Below, in pieces: positions 11,551-22,488 of a stretch of DNA of 64,000 nt. The stretch lies in NCBI RefSeq assembly GCF_027580225.2, contig NC_073352.2:28514001-28578000 (forward strand), given 5' to 3'. The position numbers and the translations under genes were made by a program. Source of the stretch: Misgurnus anguillicaudatus. Taxonomy: Eukaryota; Chordata; Actinopteri; Cypriniformes; Cobitidae. How positions within the stretch are numbered: position 1 is the first letter of the stretch; every line of letters begins with the position of its first letter. The notes beneath the pieces are model-generated. The model ran no database searches. It was not told the DNA's origin and saw only the letters and a list, made by a program, of their open reading frames with translations.

Positions 11551-12096
11551 CACTGCAAAAAATGACTTTCTAACTTAGTATTGTTTTCAGTAAAAATATC
11601 TAAAAACTCTTAAATTAAGATGTATTTTCTTGATGAGCAAAATGACCTACATTGCAAAGAATGATTTTCAAGAAAAAAAAATCTTAGTATTTTTGTCTTG
11701 TTTTCAGTAAAAATATCTAAAAATTCTTAAATTCAAAGTATTTCAAGATTTTTTTGCTTACCCCATTGACAGATTTTTTGCTTGTGCACAAAATCACTTA
11801 AATTGCATATTTTTGGTCTAAAAACTTTTTTGCAGTGTAGGAGAGTAAGTCTTGTTTTTAGTTACTTTTTTCATAAACACTTAATTCAAGAATTTTTTTC
11901 TTATTCCATTGGCAGTTTTTTTCGGCCTGTTTTAAGCACAAATTTGCTTAAATGTTATATTTTTTGTCTAAAAACTAGACTTGTTTTCCTAGGTAATTTT
12001 GCTCATCAAGAAAATACATCTTAATTTAAGAATCTTTAGGTAGTTTTACTGAAAATAAGACAAAAATACTAAGTAAAAAAGTCATTTTTTGCAGTG
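11551..12096. mobile_element. CACTGCAAAAAATGA element carrying a nested copy of its own family
   Basis: Outer ends CACTGCAAAAAATGACTT and GTCATTTTTTGCAGTG. A shortened copy of the same family (11650-11837) is inserted at a TA within it. The body repeats the TTAAATTAAGATG and TTGATGAGCAAAATGACC blocks on both arms. Confidence 0.8.
11650..11837. mobile_element. Internally deleted CACTGCAAAAAATGA copy inserted in a sister copy
   Basis: Ends CATTGCAAAGAATGATTTTC and TTTTTTGCAGTG, flanked by TA at 11648-11649 and 11838-11839. The target site corresponds to GACCTAAGA in the copy at 8392, which gives the uninterrupted sequence. Confidence 0.8.
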
Positions 12097-12099
12097 CAT

Positions 12100-12147
12100 A
12101 TTTATCTGCCAATATCACTTATAGGCCGATACATCGGTGCATCCCTG
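12100..12147. mobile_element. Right end of a hAT-like TAGGGATGCACCGAT element
   Basis: GGCCGATACATCGGTGCATCCCTG is the characteristic right terminus shared with elements at 39256-39714 and 49367-49556. The left end was not located; it may lie near 11450, on the far side of the inserted palindromes. Confidence 0.6.
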
Positions 12148-12162
12148 CTTGTAGGTAATCGG

Positions 12163-12793
12163 GATGTAGTACTCGAGACCGGCCTCGGACTCGAGACCGA
12201 TTTCTGCCTTCTCTGACTCATCTTGGAATTGTTCCTTCAAAGACTCGATCTTGACTCGATCTGGGACCGCAGTGGGAAAAGAAGGACTCGTAATTTCAGA
12301 CCGAGGCTTCGAGACCAACGCATTTTTTATGTTCATATAAAAAAAAAAAACACATAGCAATAATAATAAAATGCAATGTTGACATCCCATGGTGCAATGC
12401 AAAGAAACTGCCATCAGAGCCGTTTATTTATCTCTAGGAAAAATAAGCAGAAGATGATGCATGTGGTAGGGATTTTTTCAATGATAGTAAAAGCATAGTC
12501 CAGATTAAGACAAGTAAACAATTCCCTATCTAGCTTAGTCTGTAGGCCTAACTGTTGATTATTAACTGGGGTGATATTAAATCATAAATATGAAAGCTGA
12601 CATGTTTTTATGGTCTCGGTCTCGACTCCTAAAGGACTCGGTCTCGACTCAGACTTGCTTCCTCAAAGACTCGGTCTTGACTCGGACTCGACTGTATTTG
12701 AAAACCAACGGACTCGGTCTCGACACGGTCTTGACCCTTCAAAGACTCTGTCTTGACTCGGACTCGGCATAGGCGGTCTCGTCCCCATCACTA
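12163..12793. mobile_element. hAT-like element rich in GACTCG repeats, 8-bp duplication GTAATCGG
   Basis: GTAATCGG occurs at 12155-12162 and 12794-12801, exactly bracketing the segment. The left end reads GATGTAGTACTCGAGACCG and the right end, reversed, TAGTGATGGGGACGAGACCG. These are related, although the left appears to lack a few terminal bases. The inner arms hold many GGACTCGGTCTCGACTC-type strings. No transposase reading frame. Confidence 0.75.
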
Positions 12794-12801
12794 GTAATCG
12801 G

Positions 12802-14455
12802 TGCAAATAAACACTATAATTTGTCACAATTTCTTCCGACTGGAATACCATGCAACAATTATATGCCACACATCCCATGCATATTTTATGAAGTCTATCC
12901 TCAGAAGTGCTCATTGTACAATTCTGGATTTTTACAAAGCTATTGCCACTTGTGTGTGAAATACTCAGTATATCGGTGCGCGACCCGTTGGCTCGATGTC
13001 AGAACATTTCTGTCACCCTGCTGGAACAAACAGCAGAGCGTATGGAAGTTTTCAGTCTGCTTTCACCTGTCATCCGTCTCACGGGTCATTACGGGACACA
13101 GTCAGAGATGTTCGGCAGACAAAGCCACGCGTATAAACACAGAGACATGCTGGAGGAGAAACAGCTATAGCCTGCGAGCTGTAATTTTATCTTGAGACAT
13201 TAGATGTGGAATGAGTCATGCTGAGGAGGATGTGCTATAATTATCAAGTCAACAGCACAATATGTTTTGGTCTTGAAATGCTGTTTTAATGTCTTTTCAC
13301 CCAGATTGTTGTCACGTTCATATTTAATCTTGGGTTATTAATGAATTCTTTTGAAGGAATTTCATATTGCAAACCATACGTGTAAACGTTTTACAGTCTC
13401 AGTTGTATTTTTATGTGATCAGTAACATGAATGGGATGAATATAGCACACAACAGACATGTGATCCTGCTTTAATTACAAAGTGTCCAATCGTTTTTCTT
13501 CCTTAGCCGTTCATGTCTCTCGTATTACTCTGAGGTTTCTATTTCTTGCATACTAATTGTTTTAAAATGTTGTTAAGTAGCACATACATTTTATGATGCA
13601 ATGTAAAATGCATTTTGCTCTGAAACATCTTACTATAAACACCCTCTCACACATTTGAGGCTTTCTTTGTTTTACATAAAATGTTAAACGCTTATTTGTA
13701 AGTTGTGTCTACTAAATGAATAAATGTACATAGATTACAGTCATACAAAGTATATACTGTTTACAATATTACTATCTTACAGTAATATTATACCAATGCA
13801 ACGCATAAAACATTCTTATATTAAACACAAAGTCTATGTCTGTATTCATTCTTCATGCTGATGTGTGTCACAAAAAAACTCTTTTCTCATTTGGCTGATT
13901 TTATAATAATAAGTTTAGGCTGTTTTGAGAAATAATAATAACCTCGTTCCGTTTACGCTTAAGATAATGACCGATGGCATTAGAAACCCCCTCAAACTCT
14001 TTGTTTCGCTTTGTGCGGTGTGTAAATAACTCAAAATACCCACTGAGACGCTGTGTGTGTGTTTCTATTTTTCGCATGCAATTAGTTGCGAATTAAAGCC
14101 GCGGGTTCTTAAACCCTAAAGGACAAATGTGATGTTTTCATGTTCAGAAAGAGTTATGAAGTTAATTTGAATTCAGGTTACTTAATGTGCCTTTAATTTA
14201 ATATTTGTGAGAGTATGTAGGGAAAACTTATTAAAAAATTAGAAAATGACACGTGGATTATTATTAATGGTGTTTAATAAATAAATGCATGGTGTTGATC
14301 TTATTGGGGTTAACAGGTGAACAAACCACTAATGCTAATTAAACTTTGTTGTGTAAATACATCCATCAGTTGTGCTTATAGGCATGAATGCACCTCAAAT
14401 CCTTGAGAAAATTTACTGGTAGCACTTTTATAGTACATGTACTTTCAGTATCTGA
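12802..14455. other. Intergenic, no gene recognised
   Basis: A long stretch without clear repeats. Overlapping plus-strand frames at 12821-13195 have no family resemblance or splice support. The DNA from about 13200 on is AT-rich with no structure noted. Confidence 0.5.
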
Positions 14456-14457
14456 TA

Positions 14458-15096
14458 CACAGCAAATTTAGCAGAGTTAAAATCAGGGTGTTAATGGAAA
14501 TATAAAGAGTTCAGAGTTAATTTAACACTGGATTGAGTTAAAACTATTTTATTTTATGAAAATAAAGAGTTGGTGTCAAAAAACAGTGTTACCACTTAAA
14601 AAAAAAATCAACTCTTAGAGTGTTGTGTTAGTGGAGTTTGTAGGGTGTTAAACAGAGAAGACGTCCCCCTTTTTACAGCAGACACTGAACCGTGTTTTTG
14701 GATGATGCAGTTCAAGCAGAAGGTCATCTCTTTCACTGTAAATGGTAAGTAAATGTTGAATTAATAAAATTTTGATCAATAACATTTGAGAGTTATGCGG
14801 TGTTATGTTTTATATTGCTGTAAGTATGAAGTTTAACATTAAGAGTCATGTGTTATTGTCATTATATGAATGAGTTCATTTTTAACAAATAAAAAATATT
14901 TAACACTGATTAGCGTAAATTTATAGTTAGATTTTTAACTCTTCATAGAGTCAATGCTAACACTTTTAAAGAGTCAATGTTTTAACACTTTCAAAAGTGT
15001 TAAAATAACTCTATTGTGAGTGGACCCCATAAGACACTTTTAAAGTGTTGAAATTAACTCTTATAGAGTTATTCTGAGGTTTCAGATTTTGCTGTA
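14458..15096. mobile_element. TA-flanked element with ACACTTTTAAAGAGTTAA-type arms
   Basis: Left end CACAGCAAATTTAGCAGAGTT follows TA (14456-14457). Right end GATTTTGCTGTA is its inverse and is followed by TA. The right arm holds repeated AACACTTT and AACTCT blocks. The interior contains about 190 bp of unrelated sequence. Non-coding. Confidence 0.65.
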
Positions 15097-15555
15097 TACA
15101 TATACTGTACTTTATGAAGAATGTGTTGTACTTACAGACGAATGTGTGGTAACATAATGGACTTACTTTTGAGTATGTACATGGTAATTAAAAAGTTACT
15201 CTACTAGTTATTTTGTATCTGTAGGTAAGTACTAGATAATACCAGACATGTACTTATAGTGTATGTCTACTATAACTAACAATAAATAAAAAACGACCAA
15301 AAACAAAGACTTTGACAAATATTTTTTGCTTTATTTTTTCACCACCCAATTCTAACAAAAAATAATTTGAAATTTGGTTTCCTTTTTGACCATTTTAAAT
15401 GAAAACCTGTACATTTCAGCAGCGGTATAGATGTGTTTTCCCCAACTTTCCCCAACTAAATCAGATTAAGAATGAAACTAACATGATTGTATGTGAGAAA
15501 TTTGGTTTCTTTTTTTGACCATTTTAAATCAAAACATGAGCAGGGCTAAAGATGC
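15097..15555. other. Intergenic, no gene recognised
   Basis: AT-rich. Two near-identical strings, GACCATTTTAAAT (about 15388 and 15517), follow AAATTTGGTTTC, a local duplication of unknown origin. Confidence 0.4.
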
Positions 15556-15559
15556 TTTG

Positions 15560-15676
15560 AATTGCGCAAATCGACATTGCGAATTGAAAATACAGCCAAT
15601 GGAAACACGTCAATTTCCATTGCCAGTGTTTCCATTGGCAGTTTTTTCAATTCGCAATGTCAATTTGTGCAATTTG
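15560..15676. repeat. Strong hairpin / palindromic MITE remnant
   Basis: GCAAATCGACATTGCGAATTG pairs with CAATTCGCAATGTCAATTTG, and AGCCAATGGAAAC with GTTTCCATTGGC, leaving a small loop. The pairing covers nearly the whole 117 bp. Probably a very short foldback element; no second copy seen here. Confidence 0.65.
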
Positions 15677-15679
15677 AAG

Positions 15680-16420
15680 GGTAATGAAAACGTGGCTTAT
15701 GATGACTTCCCAAAAAGGGGAAGTGTGAAAAGGGTCAATGGTTGGGTGAAAACAACCCATTATAACAGTTTGTTCCAATATTTTTATCATGTAGCAATGA
15801 TCTCAAAACAACCCAAACACCTTTGAAACGGCTTTGCAACACCTTGATAACCACCACCCACAACACCCTAACATCACAAGGATAAGTTTTCAAAGGCCAT
15901 CACTCACATTTTCTTTAGAAAAGGTTAAACTCGTTCTGTCTCTGGTGGTGTTAGGTGCCCCGATCTCTCAGATGCTGATATTTAATGCTTTTCTCCAGCC
16001 ATGCGAACAAACACTCCACACAAACAGCCATTAAAATTCACTTGATTCTCTTTCACCGAACACACACGCACGCACACACAGTGATCCTTAAACTGTAGTT
16101 TAAAACAGATGGTTGTCATGAAGTGGTCATGAGTGTGATTAAGAGAATCATTCACACATTTAGGAATCTGAAATGACTTTCACAATGAGATTCACTTTCT
16201 CATTCTTAAACGTTAATAGAGTCAGTTCTAATAATGAAATCTGTCATCCAAAATATTCCTGTCTCTTGTGTGTGTGTTTATAGAATTGGTGTCTGGCATT
16301 TTCTATTGTATATAATGTTGAAATAAACATTATTTGTAGATGTTCCTGTGTTGTTCATATGTCACATGACAACAGTGATTACTGCAACACAGCGTATCTG
16401 TCAGTGTCACATGTACACAC
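15680..16420. other. Intergenic, no gene recognised
   Basis: No exon, RNA gene or terminal repeat identified. A short CACACG-rich tract lies at 16060-16080. Confidence 0.45.
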
Positions 16421-16483
16421 CATAGACTGTAAACAAATATGGACATAGTGTCCGTGACACAGAGATGGGCACTCGAGTTAGGT

Positions 16484-17130
16484 CCCGTGCACACTGAATA
16501 TTAATTCGGTTGTCACTTCACCTTTTAATGCTTAATCTTGTTATTTACACACACAGTTCAGTGATTTACGGGACTGACAACTGCATTTACAGAAACTGTT
16601 TAAACGTGCATCATGGACATGCCCGGTCTCTCCTGAAAAAATAAATGCTTATAAGGGGGAAAAGTCTTGCGCGGTGCAGAAAATGACAAAGGCACAAGGG
16701 TTTGCTGACTAGTGTTGCCAGATCTTGCACGAAAAAACAGTGAACAAGAAAAATCTAATAATAAACCGACCGGCAACTTCACACTTTAATAACACCAAAA
16801 ACTTGATCGCTTCATGAGCCAAAAGCCATAAACGGTTAAGCGCCAAAATGGTATGTACGTAAAAAAAGACGAGGACCTGGCAACACTGCAAGACAGCGCG
16901 CTGTGGAGTACATACAATACACAATGCCAAGACGGAGGTTTATTGCAAAACATAACGCTGTTAAATTATTTTGTTCAAAGCTGTGAGTGATAAGCATGTG
17001 AGATGGCAGAACGTTGCTATGGTTATCTCTGTGTCAATCATTACACTTTCGGGAGTGAGTCTTGTCCCGTACAGACATGTAATGGACATTTAGGGGATTC
17101 ACTCCCGAAAGTTTGCAGTGTGTACGAGGC
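16484..17130. mobile_element. DNA element with GTCCCGTGCACACTG ends, possible TTAG duplication
   Basis: Left end GTCCCGTGCACACTG and right end CAGTGTGTACGAGGC are an imperfect inverted pair, each next to TTAG. The host sequence on both sides (ACTCGAGTTAG and TTAGTGACTCGG) joins into the ACTCGAGT-type repeat family. Non-coding. Confidence 0.55.
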
Positions 17131-17146
17131 CTTAGTGACTCGGACT

Positions 17147-17880
17147 TGTCATGGTCCTGTCAGACATCCGTGCTAGATGTAGGTCTGAGTGCATCTGACA
17201 GGACCGTGGCAGTATCATGTTCTGTGTGGGGACATGTGGGATCACATTCTGTGTGTGGCTGCCACATGTTCCCGGTGTCTTGTTGCTGTCGTGATCTTGC
17301 CAGACCTTAGTGTAGATCAGGTCTATGTTCTGTGGGCAAGGTCAGGGCAGCAGTGTGTGTACGTGGGAACACGTGTGTTCACATCATATCTGTGTGACAC
17401 GTGTTCCCAGTGTTTTGTGGCTGTCATGGTCTTGCCTGACCTTGGTTATTATCCAGAGGGCAGGACCAGGGCAGCAGTGTTTTATGTGGGAATGCGTGTG
17501 TATTCACATCATGTATGTGTAACACGTATTCCCAGTGTCTTGTCACTTTTACCCTACTCCCTTATGTAATCATGTCTTAAGTGATTAATTATGTTCACCT
17601 GTTCCCCATTGATGTGGTGTCTTTATAATGCCCTTGTGTTCTCTGTGTGGTGTGCGTGCGTTGCTTGATGTTTGTGGTCGATTCTGTGTTCATGTATCCT
17701 GTGACATGTTCATATATTCCCAGTTTATTTGTGTTTCATCACATTGTTGATTATTCCTTGTTTTACCCCATCGTGGGTGTTTTATTTCTGTTTTGTAAAT
17801 AAATAGTTATATTTTTGTATTGAGTCTGCGTTTGAGTTCTCCCTTTATTTTCCACAATCCGGTTTACACGTACCGTGACA
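17147..17880 (+). mobile_element. Solo LTR of a retrotransposon, 734 bp, 5-bp duplication GGACT
   Basis: Begins TGTCATGG and ends CCGTGACA, the TG...CA inverted termini of an LTR, with identical GGACT at 17142-17146 and 17881-17885. A polyadenylation hexamer AATAAA at 17798-17803 fixes the plus orientation. The 5' half (about 17200-17545) contains imperfect tandem units of about 130-140 bp with TGTTCCCAGTGTCTTGT-like cores. No internal retroviral or retrotransposon genes adjoin it, so it is the product of LTR-LTR recombination. Class (Gypsy, ERV or other) is not assignable from the LTR alone. Confidence 0.8.
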
Positions 17881-18063
17881 GGACTTGAGTTTTACTCAAG
17901 TCGCTTTTTTTTGGACTTCAGACTCGACTTCAGACTTGCCTCATCTCGACTTAAAAGATTATTTTTAAAATGATTTGTGAATAACTCTTTTTAAACTTAA
18001 AGTTGACGGTGCCTGCCGTCGGCATCTTGACCGCACATCACTCGCGGATAACCGAAAATGGGT
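17881..18063. mobile_element. Right part of an ACTCGAGT/GACTTC-rich element
   Basis: GACTTGAGTTTTACTCAAGTCG, then GACTTCAGACTCGACTTCAG and GCCTCATCTCGACTT, resembles the GACTCG-rich arms at 12163-12793. Its left counterpart is AGAGATGGGCACTCGAGT at 16463. Boundaries approximate. Confidence 0.45.
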
Positions 18064-18239
18064 AAAGAGGCGGGACATGGGTGAAGCTCAGGTGGCAAGT
18101 CAGGTGCAGTTTTAGTCACTTCCGTATTGACTTCATCAAAGAGATCGGAAGGTTGCCCCTCGGTACACACACATGAAACCTGGACAAATGCAGTCTATAT
18201 GTGCAGATTAAAAGTTGATATTGTTCTGGAAATAAGTGT

Positions 18240-18340
18240 GAGGCATTTTGCCATGTCAAATCAAGTCACATTTATTTATGTTGCACTTTTTTTTACAATG
18301 TTACATTGCTTCAAAGCAGCTTTACAACAAAGATGAAGAA
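18240..18340. repeat. Fragment of an AAGTCACATTTATTTATGT dispersed repeat
   Basis: CAAGTCACATTTATTTATG followed by GCTTCAAAGCAGCTTTACA is a phrase I know as a frequent cyprinid repeat. Only a fragment of about 100 bp is present. Confidence 0.45.
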
Positions 18341-18570
18341 AAAAACATAAAAAAATGGATAATAAAAAACCTAAAAAAATACTTCAATTGTTAACACCTA
18401 AAAAATTTAGTTTATTCTACTTATGTGTTAGATTTTTATGTATTATTTTTTTTACAGTAATAATAAAGCAGTTTATACGTTTTCATTGACAATCAGACAT
18501 TTAGTCAATTACTGTAATATGATAACAAGTGTTATATTAAACTAGACCTTTCCATTAGAAATGCACAATA

Positions 18571-18777
18571 CACTGTAAAAATACAGCATTTTTGTCAGAT
18601 CAACATATTTTTACAATATTTTTATTCTACTTTAACTTAAAAAAATAATTTAAACAGCTTCAACTAGTTTTTATAAGTTATGTTAACTATTCACAGGTAA
18701 AAACTTAAAATAATTTGTTTAATTGACTTTCAAAACCAAATTGTTTTAACTTCAAGTTGCATTTTATTTTTACAGTG
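18571..18777. mobile_element. Short CACTGTAAAAAT MITE, about 207 bp
   Basis: Ends CACTGTAAAAATAC and ATTTTTACAGTG are inverted. TA precedes the left end (18569-18570) and CATA follows the right. Interior AT-rich, non-coding. Confidence 0.65.
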
Positions 18778-19252
18778 CATATAGTTTTAGCATTGACATT
18801 GCAATGTGCACATGTGCAATAGTCACATTGCAGAACATGCAAAGCATTTTTATTTATTTTTTTGAAGGAAAACTATTTGGATGCCTCTGGCAATGTTACA
18901 GAGAGAACGGTTTCAAACGGGAGAGAGAAATCACAGATTCAGTGACATTTCACCTCGCAAAAGACAATTAATACTGTTCCAAAGGTTGCAATAACACAAT
19001 CTGGTTGCTTGGCTTTTTCTCAAGTTGCCATCCCACAAGGCAGAAGTGAATCAAAGCTTTTCATCTGATGAAGCCATTCAGTATTTCAATAGTCATCACT
19101 GAAAAACAAAATATTGCAATGTCCAACTAATATCATGCAGCCCTACTTTCCATCTTAAATGGAAATGACAAGTAGTTTGACATTATATAAGGAATTTGCA
19201 ATAATACCATGTACAACAGTGTTTAAAGCATAAAGATATTGTATCAATATCA
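18778..19252. other. Intergenic, no gene recognised
   Basis: No exon or repeat boundary recognised. Confidence 0.45.
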
Positions 19253-19256
19253 TTAA

Positions 19257-19493
19257 AGACGGAGTGCACAATGTTTGAAAAACGCTTTGGAAAAGGAGAC
19301 AGGCCGACTACCAAAACACACTTATAGCCAATCAGCAGTAAGGAGCGTGTCTACTAACCGACATCCTTGCCTGGTTGCGTATGTGTGGTGCGGGTCTTTT
19401 AAAAGAAGGTCCAGATTCTATTGGGGTAGGGGCATGTTTGTTTAGGTGATTTCAAATATCAACATTGGCTTTCAAACATTGTGCACTCCGCCT
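19257..19493. mobile_element. TTAA-flanked MITE (AGGCGGRGTGCA family), 237 bp
   Basis: Ends AGACGGAGTGCACAATGTTTG and CAAACATTGTGCACTCCGCCT are almost perfectly inverted. TTAA lies at 19253-19256 and 19494-19497. The copy at 54898-55138 is the reverse complement, with the same TTAA borders and similar length. Confidence 0.85.
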
Positions 19494-19497
19494 TTAA

Positions 19498-21650
19498 GTG
19501 CACCGCAGCACCACACGCCTACAAAAGTGAAGCATTGAAGTCTTACAAAACAGAACTTACAAAATCCTAAGCCGTCTCACAGTAATCATCCAAAAATAAA
19601 CCTTTGCAAAAAACTTATATGAGATTAATCTGAGACTGACATAAAAAATAAATCTCAGGAGGGGCGGGCTGTCTAATAATTGAAGTGCAATAGAAAGAGT
19701 TTAATAGTTGCTGATGTGTGAAAGCACTACATAACTTGAATCAATGCCACCAGCCCAGACGTGTGTGTGATTTATACAGAATTCACTGTGACAGCACTGA
19801 CTGTATATAGCTAATGCATTTTTACTGAAGAAAATATAAGACACGTCAAACTTACTGCGGTGATGATAGGCTGGTGTAGGTGGCTGCTAATGTGTTTTTA
19901 TCTAATTGCAATGTGTTATCTATGTGGGGTTTCTATAGAGTCCTCCTGGTAGCTTTTAGCATCTTGCAGTGTGGATATAAATGCTTTCTATGGTGTCTCT
20001 GGGGTGTAGCTGCTATGTAGTTTTTTCCTGGATTGCTTCTTACAAAGTCAAAAGAGCCAAACTTAAATCTCTGTCATGCTCTTGTCCTACATTTGCTTTC
20101 GGTTGTTGGGATTTTTGTAATTGCAAATCTGATCATTTGAAACATTCTTTTGGCAACAGTGATATGCAGTATTTTTAAATAAACAACTTAAATAAAATGA
20201 TGTATTTCTTACGCAAAATAATTTTTGCACCCTCTAGTGTACAAAGAAAGAGCACAATGCTCGTGTAATGGTCTAATCAGATTAGTAAATTAGTATATAT
20301 TTACAAGTTTTTTTCAAATTCATCATTTACAAGTAACTAGATTCACTTTGCATTCTTTGTGATTTCTGGAGTCTTGTTAAAATATTTTATTTATTTAAAA
20401 TCCTATCATTTTGTGTAAACAGGGTGTGATTTTGTATAAAGTTTATATATGCTGTAGACACTGTAGATGGTTTTTTTTAGGTGTCATGTATGTCCATGCA
20501 CAACCTGTGAGAGAAACTTTTTACTCTAAGATTAACACTCCTAAAATCTTTGAGGTCATTTTGACAATTACTTGATGATATTTCATCAAAGTCCTTTAAA
20601 CATTTTGTAGCATCAGTGTTCCTTGGGGTCAATTTGATCCCAGCCTCTTTAAGCTGTATTAAACATAGGAAATATCAATATTTTACATTTCATATTTGTT
20701 TTTTGTTGTTTTGGGGTGGTATTGAGGTCACCGCCATTTTGAGTACTTGAAGTGGTCACAAAAGAACTTAGCTATGCCTTCAATATGTTGTGAGCATCAA
20801 AATCGCTATTTTTACAACACTAAGAAGGCTCGACACAACTTGATACTTTACGCGAATTATAACCTGTGTCTCTACACGTGAACTCGAGCATTGAGAACAT
20901 TGTTTGTGTACACAGAGTTTACTAAAAAGAAGGTTTTAAACAACTGACTTTGGTTGTTTTGGTGTCCGCTCGTCACCATCTTGCCAGTCAAGATGTATTG
21001 ATCTCCGAATGCGACGCAAGGAGGGAGAAGAGTAAAGATGGATAGCTCCTAAAGCATAGTTCTATATAAATGCACAAATAATTCGTTTTGTCGCAAGTGA
21101 AAAACAATATTGACCTTCTAGTTGCAAGGAGCCCCATATGAGATTCATTCATTCACATTCTGAGATCAATTCTTCATGTCTGGCAAAGATGGCAAACGAC
21201 ACCAAAACAGCCGAAGTCAGTTGTTCAAAACCTTTCTTTTTAATAAACTTTGTGTACACAAACAATGTTCTCAAAGCTCGCGTTCATGTGTAGAGATCCA
21301 GGTGATACTTCGAGCAAAGTTTCATGATGTTGTTTGGCAGCGGACAACAGCTGGAAGAACGCATCAGGGATCGAGTAGAGATCACACTCCAGTAGCGATA
21401 CTATTTTTTTAAAAGTAGTGTTTCTTTTCATGACAGTCGAGGTGCGAAATGTTGTCTTTCGTAGCCATGTGCTGTATCCGTAAAAATCATAGACAGTAAA
21501 AGATACGAAATCTGTAAATCGTAGCAAGCTAGCTAATGCTTGTCAGATGTCTGTGGTACTCGGTAGGTACTCAAGATGGCGTCAGTAAGCTGGAAAAAGA
21601 GCAGAAAAAGGTCACATGACTGGTATTCATGAATAGGAGAATGTAGTATG
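19498..21650. other. Intergenic, no gene recognised; possible old repeat at 20540-22760
   Basis: Phrases such as CTTGGGGTCAATTTGATCCC (about 20620) and GGGGTCAAATTGACCC (about 22753) sit on either side of the foldback cluster. They may be ends of an older repeat split by it. No supported exon. Confidence 0.4.
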
Positions 21651-22488
21651 GCCCTGTCCCAAATGGCATACTCCGGACTTGTGGACTTCCTCAAAGTCCA
21701 CACTTTGATGACATCATGTAATGCCGACCTAAGGGACCCTTGATGCGAGTCCACGAGGGCTCACCGGAGTCGTATTTTGTGACACATGCCTGGTCCCAAA
21801 TGGCACACATGTGGACTTTTGGTCTCGTGGCTTTAAATTGCGCATGCTCGCTTAGTCTATGAGTCTGTGATTTTTACGTTCTGAGGTGTGCTCATCAGCG
21901 CCCCCCTTGCACCCTTGATGGGGTCTTAAGCAAAGCCCGCACTGCAGCAGGCTTTGCGCACTTTACCAACCCAGAAGTCCTTACTAAAGAAAAATCAGAC
22001 CAATCAGACAACAGAAAGCAGGAGTTCACACTGATGGGCAACTTCTTTTCCTATTTCTGGCGTGACGCTCGAATCTGTCCCAAAATACGACTCCGGTGCG
22101 CCCTCATGGACTCCCGTCAAGAGTCCCTAAGGTCTGCACTATATTATGTCATCAAAGCGTGGACTCAAGTGAAAGTACACAAGTCCGAAGTGTGCCGTTT
22201 GGGACAGGACCAAACTTGAGCGTCATGCCGAAAATAGGAAGAGAAGTTGCCCATCAGTGTGACCTCCTCCCATCCGTCATCTGATTGCTCTTCCGCAAGG
22301 ACTTCTGGGTTGGTAAAGTGCGTGGAGCCTGCGGCAGTCAAGAATGCAAACAGGGCGCTGATGAGCACCTTTCCGAGCGTAAAAATGACAGATGGGACAC
22401 CCTATGGACTCATAGACTAAGCGATCACATGCAATTTTAGGCCACGAGACTGAAAGTCCACATGAAGTGTGCCATTTGGGACAGAGCC
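21651..22488. mobile_element. Compound foldback element cluster (CTGTCCCAAATGGC family)
   Basis: Outer ends GGCCCTGTCCCAAATGGC and GCCATTTGGGACAGAGCC are inverted, with TAT on each side. Inside are four blocks: a 130-bp MITE (21654-21783), an arm (21793-22075), the same 130-bp MITE in reverse (22076-22207), and the inverted partner arm (22208-22484). The arms pair over most of their length (CTCGTGGC...TTAGTCTATGAGTC against GACTCATAGACTAAG...GCCACGAG). No transposase. A fragment of the family lies at 26735-26835. Confidence 0.75.

Larger units (their letters stand above)
16421..18164. repeat. Split copy of a CATAGACTGTAAA dispersed repeat, interrupted by nested insertions
   Basis: The left piece (16421-16463, CCATAGACTGTAAAC and ATAGTGTCCGTGAC) and right piece (18064-18164, GAGGCGGGACATGGGTGAAG to GGAAGGTTGCCC) are adjacent parts of the family seen uninterrupted at 47851-48285. 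About 1.6 kb of younger insertions separates them, including a TTAG-flanked element and a solo LTR. Confidence 0.7.

Noticed and set aside
12821..13195. 124-codon plus-strand open frame
   Set aside because: No homology, no splice support and a second open frame overlaps in another phase; chance is sufficient.
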